Below, one piece after another: positions 8,412 through 17,398 of a stretch of 30,237 bases of DNA; position 1 is the stretch's first letter; every line of letters starts with the position of its first letter. The notes beneath the pieces were generated by a model. That model did no database searches. It had not been told where the DNA came from and saw only the letters and a list, made by a program, of their open reading frames with translations. The stretch is from Rhodospirillaceae bacterium UBA4468. GTDB taxonomy: Bacteria > Pseudomonadota > Alphaproteobacteria > Rhodospirillales > Casp-alpha2. The DNA lies in contig DGOK01000140.1 in the NCBI GenBank assembly GCA_002389385.1, positions 15,517 through 45,753 of the forward strand, in the 5' to 3' direction. A program made the translations under genes and the position numbers.

Positions 8412-9701
8412 TTAGAACTCTTCGATTCTAATGACCACCGGAGGCTCAACAACAGCGCCAATCTTGCTGATTTGATCGACAGCACGGCGCATGGCGGCTT
8501 CTTCGGTCTCGTGCAATGTCATAACAACCGGCACAATTTGATTTGGGTCACGTGATCTTTGTAAGACCGATTCCATAGAGACCTTATGATCTGTCAGCGC
8601 ACGCGCGATATCTGCAAGCACACCAGATTCGTCAACCACATTGAAGCGCACGTAATACGCACCTTTATGATGATTCATTCCACGTGTTGGAACGGCCTCT
8701 AATTCAGTCGCTGGGATACCAAATAATGGAACACGATGCCCGCGGGCAATATCAATCACGTCGGCAATCACAGCAGATGCCGTTGGTCCACCACCTGCAC
8801 CCCGCCCTTCATGAAGGACTGAGACGACAAAGTCTCCATCAGCAACAACGGCATTGAATGAGCCTTCAACATGATTGATGGGTGCATCAATAGGCACCAT
8901 GCAGGCGTGCACGCGCTGCTCTATTTCATCACCATTCTTTGAGGCGATGCCGAGCAACTTAATCCCAAAGCCCAGCTCCTCAGCGAATTCAATATCAATC
9001 GGTGCAATCTCACGGATGCCTTCGACATAGATACCTTCGAAATCGACTTTTGTGCCAAAGGAAATCGCCGATAGAATAGCCAGTTTGTGGGCTGTATCGA
9101 TACCGTCCACATCAAACGTCGGATCAGCTTCGGCATAACCCAGCTTTTGCGCTTCCAAAAGAACATCATCGAACGTGCGGCCTGTGTCGCGCATTTCAGT
9201 AAGGATGTAGTTACACGTGCCATTGAGGATGCCGTAAACTCTGGAAATCTGATTTCCGGCTAAACCTTCGCGTAAGGCTTTCAAGATTGGAATACCGCCG
9301 GCAACGGCTGCTTCACAGTAAATGGCAGCGCCTGATTTCTCAGCGATCTCGGCTAATGCTGTACCATGATGGGCAATCAGCGCCTTGTTTGCTGTGACGA
9401 TGTGCTTCCCAGCAGCGAGTGCCTTTTCAGCGAGTACCTTTGCAATACCGTCAGACCCACCAATAAGCTCGATAACCAAATCAATGTCGTCGGCATCTGC
9501 CATCTCAGCAGAGTCATCGCACCAACGGTAAGATGAGATATCGATACCACGGTCCAAAGTGCGAGAACGCGCAGACACAGCAACAATTTTAATCGGACGT
9601 CCTGCCCGCTTTGCGAGCAGCTCTTTATGCTGCTCAATGACTTGAACGGTGCTTACACCAACCGTTCCAAGTCCTGCGATACCAATACGAAGTGCGTTCA
9701 T
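8412..9701 (-). CDS. hom: Homoserine dehydrogenase
   Basis: 429 residues. It reduces aspartate semialdehyde to homoserine with NAD(P)H, the branch step to threonine and methionine. The N-terminal Rossmann motif GIAGLGTVG lies at 7-15, with ANKALIAHHG further on. The catalytic region contains GILNGTCNYILTEM, EAQKLGYAEADPTFDVDGID and the substrate-binding stretch to about 320. A C-terminal ACT domain (about 350-429, with VDESGVLADIARALTDHKVS) implies threonine feedback control, as known for the family. It lies 20 bases downstream of the aminotransferase gene and is very likely co-transcribed with it. Confidence 0.97.
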   Translation of the reverse strand: MNALRIGIAGLGTVGVSTVQVIEQHKELLAKRAGRPIKIVAVSARSRTLDRGIDISSYRWCDDSAEMADADDIDLVIELIGGSDGIAKVLAEKALAAGKHIVTANKALIAHHGTALAEIAEKSGAAIYCEAAVAGGIPILKALREGLAGNQISRVYGILNGTCNYILTEMRDTGRTFDDVLLEAQKLGYAEADPTFDVDGIDTAHKLAILSAISFGTKVDFEGIYVEGIREIAPIDIEFAEELGFGIKLLGIASKNGDEIEQRVHACMVPIDAPINHVEGSFNAVVADGDFVVSVLHEGRGAGGGPTASAVIADVIDIARGHRVPLFGIPATELEAVPTRGMNHHKGAYYVRFNVVDESGVLADIARALTDHKVSMESVLQRSRDPNQIVPVVMTLHETEEAAMRRAVDQISKIGAVVEPPVVIRIEEF

Positions 9702-9721
9702 GACGCGTCCTTTATTATAAT

Positions 9722-10924
9722 TTAATGAGGTGCATCGGCGTTAACGCCGTGTGCAAGAAGAAAGTTTTTAATATTACGAACAGCTTGGCGAATACGTTGC
9801 CCATTCTCAACAAGCCCAATTCTCACAAAACCATCGCCATGCTCACCAAAACCAATACCTGGTGCAACGGCAACGTCAGCTTCACTAAGGAGTAACTTTG
9901 AGAACTCAATAGAGCCCATTTCTTTAAATGCGGGTGGGATGGGAGCCCAGGCAAACATGGTCGCAGGTGGTGATGGAATGTCCCATCCCGCAGCACCAAG
10001 ACCTTCAATCATGATATCACGGCGTTCTTTGTAAATACCGCGGAATTCATCAATGCAATCTTGTGGACCATTCAAAGCCGCCGTGGCTGCAACCTGGATT
10101 GGTGTAAATGCACCATAATCCAAATAGGACTTAACCCGGGCCAGGGCAGCAATAAGCTCTTTATTTCCAACCGCAAAACCAATGCGCCAACCAGGCATCG
10201 AATAGGTTTTACTTATCGACGTAAATTCGACAGCGATGTCCCACGCCTTTGGTAGCTCGAGAATAGATGGCGGTGGGTTATCGTCGAAATAGATATCGGC
10301 GTATGCCAGATCGGACAGAATATAAATGCCGTGAAAGCGGCAAAAATCAACAACCTCAGCATAGAAGTCGAGGGTTGCAAGCTCAGCCGTTGGATTGTTT
10401 GGATAATTCAATACGACGGCCGTTGGCTTTGGCACGCTGTGTTGAACCGCACGATCAAGTGCCGCCATAAATTCAGGGCCTGGCTTTACTGGAATTGAGC
10501 GCGCGGACGCACCGGCAATGATAAAGCCGAACTGATGAATTGGATAACTTGGATTTGGCACAAGGATGACATCACCTGGACTGGTAATAGCCTGGGATAA
10601 GTTCGCTAATCCCTCTTTAGAGCCAAGCGTGACGATCGCCTGTGTCTCTGGATTAACGGAGACACCAAAGCGACGTTCATAATACCCTGAAACCGCTTTT
10701 CGTAAGCCCGGAATACCACGGGAATTCGAATACCGATGAGTCTTTGGGTTATCAATTGTTTCTTTGAGCTTCTCGACAACATGCGCGGGAGTCGGCAAGT
10801 CAGGATTGCCCATGCCAAAATCGATAATATCGGCACCATTCGCACGTGCCTTGGCCTTCATGTCATTTACCTCGGCAAAGACATAAGGTGGCAGTCGTCT
10901 AATCTTATAAAAATCTCTATTCAT
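9722..10924 (-). CDS. PLP-dependent class I/II aminotransferase (AlaC/LL-DAP-aminotransferase-like)
   Basis: 400 residues of the fold-type I aminotransferase family. Landmarks are IDFGMGNPDLPTP (34-46), NYPNNPTA (173-180), the PLP-binding SISKTYSMPGWRIG with Schiff-base Lys239, and a C-terminal FVRIGLVEN with the carboxylate-binding Arg. The subfamily is usually annotated as LL-diaminopimelate aminotransferase or alanine transaminase AlaC. The regular alphaproteobacterial position directly upstream of hom points to aspartate-family or alanine metabolism, but substrate cannot be read from sequence. Start at 10924 gives the usual N-terminus (FYKIRRLPPYVFAEVN). First gene of the aminotransferase-hom unit. 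Confidence 0.93.
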   Translation of the reverse strand: MNRDFYKIRRLPPYVFAEVNDMKAKARANGADIIDFGMGNPDLPTPAHVVEKLKETIDNPKTHRYSNSRGIPGLRKAVSGYYERRFGVSVNPETQAIVTLGSKEGLANLSQAITSPGDVILVPNPSYPIHQFGFIIAGASARSIPVKPGPEFMAALDRAVQHSVPKPTAVVLNYPNNPTAELATLDFYAEVVDFCRFHGIYILSDLAYADIYFDDNPPPSILELPKAWDIAVEFTSISKTYSMPGWRIGFAVGNKELIAALARVKSYLDYGAFTPIQVAATAALNGPQDCIDEFRGIYKERRDIMIEGLGAAGWDIPSPPATMFAWAPIPPAFKEMGSIEFSKLLLSEADVAVAPGIGFGEHGDGFVRIGLVENGQRIRQAVRNIKNFLLAHGVNADAPH

Positions 10925-10981
10925 GGGCGCCTTACATCACAGATAGGGCCGTCTCAAACAAGTCTGAAGATCGTCACGACA

Positions 10982-12184
10982 CTAGTTGGAAAGGTAAATT
11001 TCGGTACGGCGATTGCCAGCTTCACCAGAAGGCATAACTTCCAGGTACACAGGGTGATTGTCACCAACGGCGGCTGTCAGGATCATCTCAGATGAAATGC
11101 CCATGCGCTTAAGCTCAGTGGCCACTTGACTCGCACGTTTTTCAGAGACTTTGAAGTTCGTCCGTTTTTGAACAGAAGGGTCCATATTTCTCGTACGTGC
11201 ACTTGCATGACCAATCACACGAACGACGCTGCCATTCTTGCGTTGAATACGCGCAACATCGGCAAGGATTTTACGATCCGTCGCATCCAGTCCAGCTGAG
11301 CCATTTCTAAATAGAATTGTTGCAACTTTTGTTGAAGCAGCAGGCAACGGCAATGCACCGTTGTTGCTAACTGGACCCTGAATAAGAGATGCAATTTGTT
11401 GGTTACCAGCTTGAAGTTGGAAACCCTGCGTTGATATAGAAGATGTCTCAATGCCACCTGATGAGATGATAACAGTCTGTTGCCCCTGACTATTCGATGT
11501 CAGGTCAGATGGAAGGAGTGAGCCTTGATCAGCTGCACGCGCTTGAATTTCAGCTAATTGCTGTACCAGACGATCACGCATACCAGGATCAACGCCATAA
11601 GACGGATCAGGTGCTGCGGCAGCGGCTGTTGCAGTTGGTGAAGGCGCTACAGGTGCTGGTGCCGGAGCTACAGCTGTTTGCGCGACGGGTGCAGGTGTGG
11701 CTTTGGCAGTAGCTACAGGCGTTGCAGGCATAGGCGCAGGTGCAACCTGTTGTGCCGTGATTTGCGGTGCAGCCGGTGCTTTATCTTCAGCATAAAGAGA
11801 GTTTTGCGCACCATCACTTTGACGTTGAACACTGTCAGCATACTTGTGACCAGCTGTATCAGCAGATAATCCAGCTGTCGCTTTTTTACGCTGCGCCATT
11901 TGGTCATCAATACGTGCGAGATTCGGCGTTGCACCTTCAGCGCCAGGAGGTGGTGTGCCTCGGTCGCTCTGCAACGTGTTTCCATCTGCATCCTTCTGTT
12001 CGGCATTATCGTCACCGGTCACAAAGTCAGATGTGGTTTTGTACCATTCAACAGGATTAATCGCATCGGGCACTTTTGTACACGCGCTCACGAGCATCAC
12101 ACTACTCAATACAGTAGCTAACCCCAGGTATTTCGGTTGGGGAAAAACAATCCCAGTTTTCAGCATCATTTTCTTCGCGCCCAT
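10982..12184 (-). CDS. OmpA-family outer-membrane lipoprotein
   Basis: 400 residues. A signal peptide ends in the lipobox LVSAC (Cys35), so the mature protein is probably lipidated. The middle is a low-complexity Ala/Pro/Val linker (about 140-200) of the kind that spans the periplasm. The last about 110 residues form an OmpA C-terminal peptidoglycan-binding domain: ILFRNGSAGLDATDRKIL, VIGHASART, VSEKRASQVATEL and NRRTEIYL. The likely role is tethering the outer membrane to peptidoglycan. It lies 57 bases upstream of the aminotransferase gene on the same strand and is divergent from phaC; the 288-base gap at 12185-12472 must hold both promoters. The domain call is firm; the cellular role is by family. 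Confidence 0.92.
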   Translation of the reverse strand: MGAKKMMLKTGIVFPQPKYLGLATVLSSVMLVSACTKVPDAINPVEWYKTTSDFVTGDDNAEQKDADGNTLQSDRGTPPPGAEGATPNLARIDDQMAQRKKATAGLSADTAGHKYADSVQRQSDGAQNSLYAEDKAPAAPQITAQQVAPAPMPATPVATAKATPAPVAQTAVAPAPAPVAPSPTATAAAAAPDPSYGVDPGMRDRLVQQLAEIQARAADQGSLLPSDLTSNSQGQQTVIISSGGIETSSISTQGFQLQAGNQQIASLIQGPVSNNGALPLPAASTKVATILFRNGSAGLDATDRKILADVARIQRKNGSVVRVIGHASARTRNMDPSVQKRTNFKVSEKRASQVATELKRMGISSEMILTAAVGDNHPVYLEVMPSGEAGNRRTEIYLSN

Positions 12185-12472
12185 AATTTCCTCGTCGTTC
12201 CCTGCTTTTGCAGTTGCTCAACTGCTTAATATGAATGCTCGTTGAACACTCTTACCGTTATTGAAGCCGTATTCGTCAATTGTCGCAAGAATTTACATTG
12301 CCCGCAAAGCGTTAAATGTTTACAAACATCGAATTATATTGCGCTGCACAAATTATTTGTCAAATGGGCCTATTCGGTCGCATGCATCAATAACAGCGCA
12401 AAAATAATTACGAATATGTGGTGGGTACCACGTTTATTATAGATTTCAAAGGTTTCCGAAAGGTTTTGAAAA

Positions 12473-14278
12473 ATGACTGAGCAATCAAAACAGAAGCTAG
12501 ATGACATTGATGAAACACAGATTTCGAAAACAATGACGGATATTGCTGAGCGCTCGCAACGTCTGGTTCAAGACTTTTTGAGCAAAAATGCTCAACCCGG
12601 CAACGCATCTGTTGGCATGGACGACCCGATGAACATCGGTAACGCATTCATGGAGATGACGACCAAAATGATGACCAATCCCCACAAGATGGTCGAAGCC
12701 AATATGAACCTTTGGCAAGATTACATGAAGCTTTGGCAGAACACTGCAAGCCGCATGATGGGCCAGGAACAAGAGCCAATCGTCGAGCCTGAGCATGATG
12801 ATCGCCGCTTCAAAGGTGAAGCTTGGGAATCAGATGTATTTGATTTCATTAAACAATCTTATCTTTTGACGTCAAACTGGATAGAATCATCCGTAAGCGA
12901 CGTTGAAGGTCTTGATAACAAAATACAAAAGAAAGTCGAGTTCTTCACAAAGCAATATGTTGATGCCCTTTCACCAACAAACTTTGTCATGACGAACCCT
13001 GAAGTCCTAAAAGCCACCATGGAAAGCCGCGGCGAGAATCTTGTTAACGGCCTGCGCAATCTTTTAGAAGATATGGGAAGTGGTGACGGTAAACTAAAAA
13101 TCAAGATGTCAGATGCTGACGATTTTGAAGTTGGTGAGAACGTCGCAACTACACCAGGCAAAGTTGTTTATCGCAACGATCTGATGGAATTGATCCAGTA
13201 CACACCAACAACTAAGAAAGTTTCCAAAACACCGTTGCTGATCTGCCCACCTTGGATCAACAAGTTCTACATCCTCGATTTGCGCGAAAAGAACTCGTAC
13301 ATCAAGTGGGCTGTCGAACAGGGAAATACTGTCTTTGTCATTTCATGGGTAAACCCAGATCGCAAATTGGCAATGAAGACGTTCGGCGATTACATGCACG
13401 AAGGTCCAATTGCTGCGATTTACGCAATCAAAAAAGCCACAGGCGAAGACAATGTGAACGCCATTGGTTATTGCATTGGCGGCACATTGCTGGCGACGTC
13501 ACTGGCCTACATGGCCGCTAAAAAGATCGATAGCGTAAAATCAGCAACATTCTTCACAACCATGGTAGATTTTGAAGAGTCTGGCGATTTGGGCGTCTTC
13601 ATCGATGAGACATCATTGTCGAACCTCGAAGAAAAAATGAATGAACGCGGATATCTTGAAGGTAACGAGATGGCCTCGACCTTTAATATGATGAAGTCTA
13701 ACGATTTAATCTGGTCATTCGTCGTGAATAACTACTTGCTCGGCAAAGACCCCTTCCCATTTGATCTTCTTTACTGGAACTCGGACTCAACCCGCATGCC
13801 AGCTGCAATGCACAGCTTCTATCTGCGCAACATGTATCTGGACAACAAGCTGGTCGAACCGGGTGGCATCGAGATTGATGGCGTGAAGATTAACCTCCGC
13901 GATATCAACGTTCCGACTTACATTATTTCGACCCGTGAAGATCACATTGCACCTTGGAAACCAACCTACAAGGCAACGCAGCTTTATAAGGGTGATATTC
14001 GCTTCGTGCTTTCTGCATCCGGTCACATTGCTGGTGTCGTTAACCCACCCGCAGCTGAAAAATACTGCTTCTGGACCAATGACAAGACCCCTGCAGACCC
14101 TGAACAGTGGCTTGCAGGCTCAGTTCAGCACGAAGGTTCGTGGTGGACGGATTGGGACAAGTGGATCAAGAAACAGAACGGCAAGGCCTTGATTGATGCC
14201 CGTGCACCGGGCGATGGCAAACTCAAAGTCCTTTGCGACGCACCTGGCACCTATGTGTCTATGAAGGCCGAAGGATAA
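12473..14278 (+). CDS. phaC: Class I poly(3-hydroxyalkanoate) synthase PhaC
   Basis: 601 residues. It polymerises (R)-3-hydroxyacyl-CoA into PHA storage granules. The N-terminal PhaC_N domain (about 60-240) precedes an alpha/beta-hydrolase domain. The lipase-like box is GYCIGG with nucleophile Cys334; the Asp is in STREDHIAPW (Asp490) and the His in SGHIAGVVNPP (His518), the class I triad at usual spacing. Length and single-subunit layout exclude class III/IV. Start at 12473 is preceded by GAAAGG. No phaA, phaB, phaP or phaR is in the window. A 19-bp hairpin follows the stop, so phaC is probably monocistronic. Confidence 0.97.
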   Translation: MTEQSKQKLDDIDETQISKTMTDIAERSQRLVQDFLSKNAQPGNASVGMDDPMNIGNAFMEMTTKMMTNPHKMVEANMNLWQDYMKLWQNTASRMMGQEQEPIVEPEHDDRRFKGEAWESDVFDFIKQSYLLTSNWIESSVSDVEGLDNKIQKKVEFFTKQYVDALSPTNFVMTNPEVLKATMESRGENLVNGLRNLLEDMGSGDGKLKIKMSDADDFEVGENVATTPGKVVYRNDLMELIQYTPTTKKVSKTPLLICPPWINKFYILDLREKNSYIKWAVEQGNTVFVISWVNPDRKLAMKTFGDYMHEGPIAAIYAIKKATGEDNVNAIGYCIGGTLLATSLAYMAAKKIDSVKSATFFTTMVDFEESGDLGVFIDETSLSNLEEKMNERGYLEGNEMASTFNMMKSNDLIWSFVVNNYLLGKDPFPFDLLYWNSDSTRMPAAMHSFYLRNMYLDNKLVEPGGIEIDGVKINLRDINVPTYIISTREDHIAPWKPTYKATQLYKGDIRFVLSASGHIAGVVNPPAAEKYCFWTNDKTPADPEQWLAGSVQHEGSWWTDWDKWIKKQNGKALIDARAPGDGKLKVLCDAPGTYVSMKAEG

Positions 14279-14288
14279 GCTTATTCGT

Positions 14289-14331
14289 ATTTAATCGTCG
14301 TCCTGAATACTGTTCAGGGCGACGATTAAAT
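14289..14331. terminator. Long bidirectional hairpin after phaC
   Basis: ATTTAATCGTCG (14289-14300) pairs perfectly with CGACGATTAAAT (14320-14331), and TCCTGAA pairs with TTCAGGG (one G-T) around a 5-base TACTG loop: 19 pairs in all. It lies 10 bases after the phaC stop and reaches the stop of the converging MocR remnant, so it can serve both strands. AT-rich stem ends replace a strong T run. Confidence 0.8.
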
Positions 14332-15831
14332 CATTTGCGCAAAGCCGCGATGATCTTTGCCAGTTTTTTAACACTCTGAACAATGTCTCGTTCTTCGACG
14401 CCCGCGTATCCAAGCACCAATCCATTTCGATCCGATTTTCCCAGATAAAACTCACTTAACTGGAAAAGGGTTAACTTGTGTTTCGCTGCCTGCTCAGCAA
14501 TCTTGGCGTCCACCAATCCACATTCAGGCCTGATGTGCGCAACGATGTGCATGCCGGCATCGTCTGGCGCGATCTCTAATACGTCATTCAAGTGGAGCTT
14601 GATCGCGTCCAATAATGTCTGTTGTCGATCTGCATAAAGTGAACGCATACGCCGTATGTGTTGGGCAAAATGGCCGCTTTCAATGAATTCCGTCAGGACA
14701 GGCTGCATCACGATTGCTGTCTGATCATCAAGCGATCGACGAATATCTATCATGGGCTGAGCAAGGCCCTTTGGCACCACCATGTAGCCCATCCTGACTG
14801 CGGGAAACATCACTTTTGAGAACGTGCTGACATAGATCACTCGTCCTTTGGTATCCAATCCCTGCAATGCCGACAAAGGACGACCGGCATAACGGTATTC
14901 ACTGTCGTAATTATCTTCTAGAATCCAGGCATTATTCTCACCAGCCCACTTAAGCAACTCAAGCCGGCGCGATAGGCTCATCATAGCCCCCAAAGGATAT
15001 TGATGCGACGGCGTCACCACGGCCATGCGGGACCCGGGCGCTTGGCGAACCCCTTCAACAACAACAAGCACCTGCTCATCCACGGGTAACGGCACAAGCT
15101 CGTCACCTGCAGCCATCAACACGCCTTTAATACCTGCATACCCCGGATCTTCGATCCAGACCTTGTCACCGGCATTCAAAAGTGCGCGGGCAATCAGGTC
15201 GATAGCTTGCTGGGCGCCAGATGTAATGATGACCTGATCAGCATCGCATACAAGTCCACGTAAGGCGCAGAGATAGTCCACTATCGCAATTCTGAGGGGC
15301 TCATGCCCGCTGACTTCGCCATAAGAAACGAGTGAACGCGGTGGATTTCGCCATAGCTTAGCAATCATCCGGCTCCAGTTATTCCAAGGAAACCTCGTGA
15401 TTTCTGGTATACCGGGGCGGAATGCATGCCCAGATGTGTCGCGCCTGACCCGGGATTTCGCCTTTAATAACGCATTCCCTTTGATTGAAAGTGACGTAAC
15501 GAGATCAAAATGCAGTTCATCACGATTTTTTGGTGATGCGCGCGCTGCTAAAACATCTTCGGGTAATATCCTGGATACTTGTGTCCCAGAGCCGATTTGC
15601 CCTTTGGTGTATCCTTCAGCAAATAATTGATCAAAGGCCGAAAGGACTGTGTTTCTTAAACCTTGAGTTCGTCCGCCAATGCACGTGTTGAAGGCAAGCG
15701 CCGTCCCGGAGACAAACGACCACCCAAAATGGCATCGCATATCGACGATACATCGGTACGGGACTTTGTCGGTCCACGGAAACCATCAGCAAAGGTGCGC
15801 GATCAGCGGCTTATGGCATCACATCTTCCAA
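14331..15831 (-). pseudogene. MocR-family (GntR HTH + aminotransferase) regulator, multiply disrupted
   Basis: MocR proteins join a GntR-type HTH to a PLP-binding aminotransferase-fold effector domain. The effector part is open from about 15655 to 14331 and reads well: RNTVLSAFDQLFAEGY, GSGTQVSR, GEVSGHEPLR, TSGAQQAIDL, DPGYAGIKG, EDNYDSEYRY, and the PLP-lysine segment YVSTFSKVMFPAVRMGY. The N-terminal HTH is spread over other frames. LEDVMP-TAA-AADRAPLLMVSVDRQSPVPMYRR is read down to about 15743; after a one-base loss ICDAILGGRLSPGRRLPSTR and ALADELKV follow, ending in TAA at 15658-15656; a second one-base loss leads into RNTVLS. The in-frame TAA at 15813-15811 may be a former CAA, and TTG (15831) stands where a start is expected behind AAGGA. 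Four lesions make loss of function near certain. It is divergent from the GNAT remnant. Confidence 0.85.
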
Positions 15832-15919
15832 GTGGTTCCTTTATAATTGTGAAAACGGTACTTTTGAAAAGGCCAATTCATGTTATTAAAACAATATAAT
15901 TACTTATGGAGTTTACCTG

Positions 15920-16364
15920 ATGAACGTCACGATCCGTCACATTAATCAAAATGACGAAACCCGCTGGAAAGACCTCTGTAAGGGCTATCGCACGTTTTAT
16001 AAATACGCTGTCGATGCCACACAAGCAGATGCCCTTTGGGAACGGTTTGATGGCAGACAGTGATGTGCATGGTTTGGCCGCTGATAACAGCGATGGCCTC
16101 ATGGTGGGCTTCACGCATTACCTGTTTCATGCCACCACGGGTGATGTTCGCAATAAATGTTATTTGCAGGATCTATACGTCGACACGGAACTACGGGTAT
16201 CTGGCGCAGGTCGCGCATTGATCGAAGCGGTGTATAAGAAAGGTGATGAGGCGAATGTCAGTGAAGTCTACTGGATGACACAGAAATTCAATAGTGTCGC
16301 TTGCGTTCTTTACGACCGGGTTGGTCAGCAAACGCCGTTCATTAAATACCGCAGACCTGTTTAA
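15920..16364 (+). pseudogene. GNAT-family N-acetyltransferase, frameshifted
   Basis: From ATG at 15920 (GGAG ribosome site 8 bases upstream) the frame reads MNVTIRHINQNDETRWKDL, KGYRTFYKYAVDATQADALWER, then runs into TGA at 16061. One extra T in the TTT at 16046-16048 explains this: in the next frame LMADSDVHGLAADNSDGLMV continues to 16364 with the acetyl-CoA region (CYLQDLYVDTELRVSGAGRALIEAV) and the C-terminal YDRVGQQTPFIKYRRPV. Joined, it is about 148 residues, normal for this GNAT group. Inside the Arg/Gln-x-x-Gly-x-Gly/Ala loop a Val sits where Gly is usual, and two Cys (DLCKGY, SVACVLY) replace residues I would expect to be Trp and Arg, signs of relaxed selection. It is the likely former target of the divergent MocR gene. 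A homopolymer sequencing error is the alternative. Confidence 0.8.
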
Positions 16365-16435
16365 GCCCCTCAACCGCCGCTTTACGTCGACCTCTCCCCA
16401 AGGAAAGGTGATTACCCTTCACGTGCCGCTTAGGC

Positions 16436-17398
16436 TTAGAGGGTTTTGAGGAGTTCTTCGGCGGCTTGTCTTGGGGATTTATCTCCGGCGAGCGCACTCT
16501 CAACGGCCTTGGACATAGAATCACCCTGCGTGATCCGCTGTCGCAGTAAATCTTCGGCCGTTTTGACAATCCGTGTTTCGAGAATCTGGCGGCGACGTAT
16601 GACCCGTTCGCCACTTTCAACGAGATGAATACGATGATTATTTAGCGCGTCATTCAACTCGTCTATGCCAAGGTTGGTTTCTGCGCTGGTCCTCAACACG
16701 GGGACCTCCCAGCCAAGATGATTTCTGGCCGTAGAGCCTAGATGCAGCATGGATTTGAGATCTGCAACCGTTCGGCTGGACTCGTCTTTGTCACACTTAG
16801 ACACGACGTGGATATCGGCGATCTCAAGCACGCCCGCCTTGATGGCTTGAATGCCATCCCCAAGTCCAGGGGCAGAAAGGACCAATACAGTCTCAGCGGC
16901 ACCGGCAATATCGACTTCGTCTTGTCCGACACCAACTGTTTCAATCAAAACAACGTCAAAACCTGCAGCATCCAGAATATCAACAGTATCCATGGCTGCT
17001 CGGGCCAGTCCACCCAATGCGCCCCGCGTCGCAAGGGAGCGAATAAACACCCCCTCGTCCGTCGCCAGGTCACTCATACGCACACGATCACCAAGGATGG
17101 CGCCGCCAGAATATGGGCTCGAAGGATCAACAGCGACAATGCCGACCGTACGACCGTCTGCACGAAACCGCTTAGCCATCGCGTGCACCAAGGTGGATTT
17201 TCCGGACCCCGGCACACCGGTTAAGCCAATGACATGAGCACGACCAGCATTCTTGTGCACATCAGCCATGATATCGGCAACGTCACCGGGACGCCCTTCA
17301 GCACGAGACATCAAGCGCGCGATGGCGAGGGTTTCTCCTGCTAAGATACGGGACAGGATATCGTCATGCCCATCCATACTCAGGTTCTCTCCATCCAT
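16436..17398 (-). CDS. meaB: MeaB/ArgK-type G3E GTPase (methylmalonyl-CoA mutase chaperone)
   Basis: 320 residues. MeaB proteins protect and reload B12-dependent methylmalonyl-CoA mutase using GTP. Walker A is GVPGSGKST (61-69); VAVDPSSPYSGGAILGDRVRM (88-108) and ETVGVGQDEVDI (153-164) are the family-specific switch regions; a C-terminal helical dimer arm follows. The base-recognition motif, normally NKxD, reads SKCD (200-203), an unusual Asn-to-Ser change. No mutase gene is in the window. The start at 17398 overlaps the hydrolase by 19 bases; an ATG seven codons later (17377) would just clear the hydrolase stop and is equally possible. The family call is firm; the partner is inferred. Confidence 0.93.
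   Translation of the reverse strand: MDGENLSMDGHDDILSRILAGETLAIARLMSRAEGRPGDVADIMADVHKNAGRAHVIGLTGVPGSGKSTLVHAMAKRFRADGRTVGIVAVDPSSPYSGGAILGDRVRMSDLATDEGVFIRSLATRGALGGLARAAMDTVDILDAAGFDVVLIETVGVGQDEVDIAGAAETVLVLSAPGLGDGIQAIKAGVLEIADIHVVSKCDKDESSRTVADLKSMLHLGSTARNHLGWEVPVLRTSAETNLGIDELNDALNNHRIHLVESGERVIRRRQILETRIVKTAEDLLRQRITQGDSMSKAVESALAGDKSPRQAAEELLKTL

Noticed and set aside
12185..12472. PhaR-type operator near 12341 (GCGCTGCACAA)
   Set aside because: The TGCA-containing stretch resembles known PhaR targets only vaguely and no second half-site was found.
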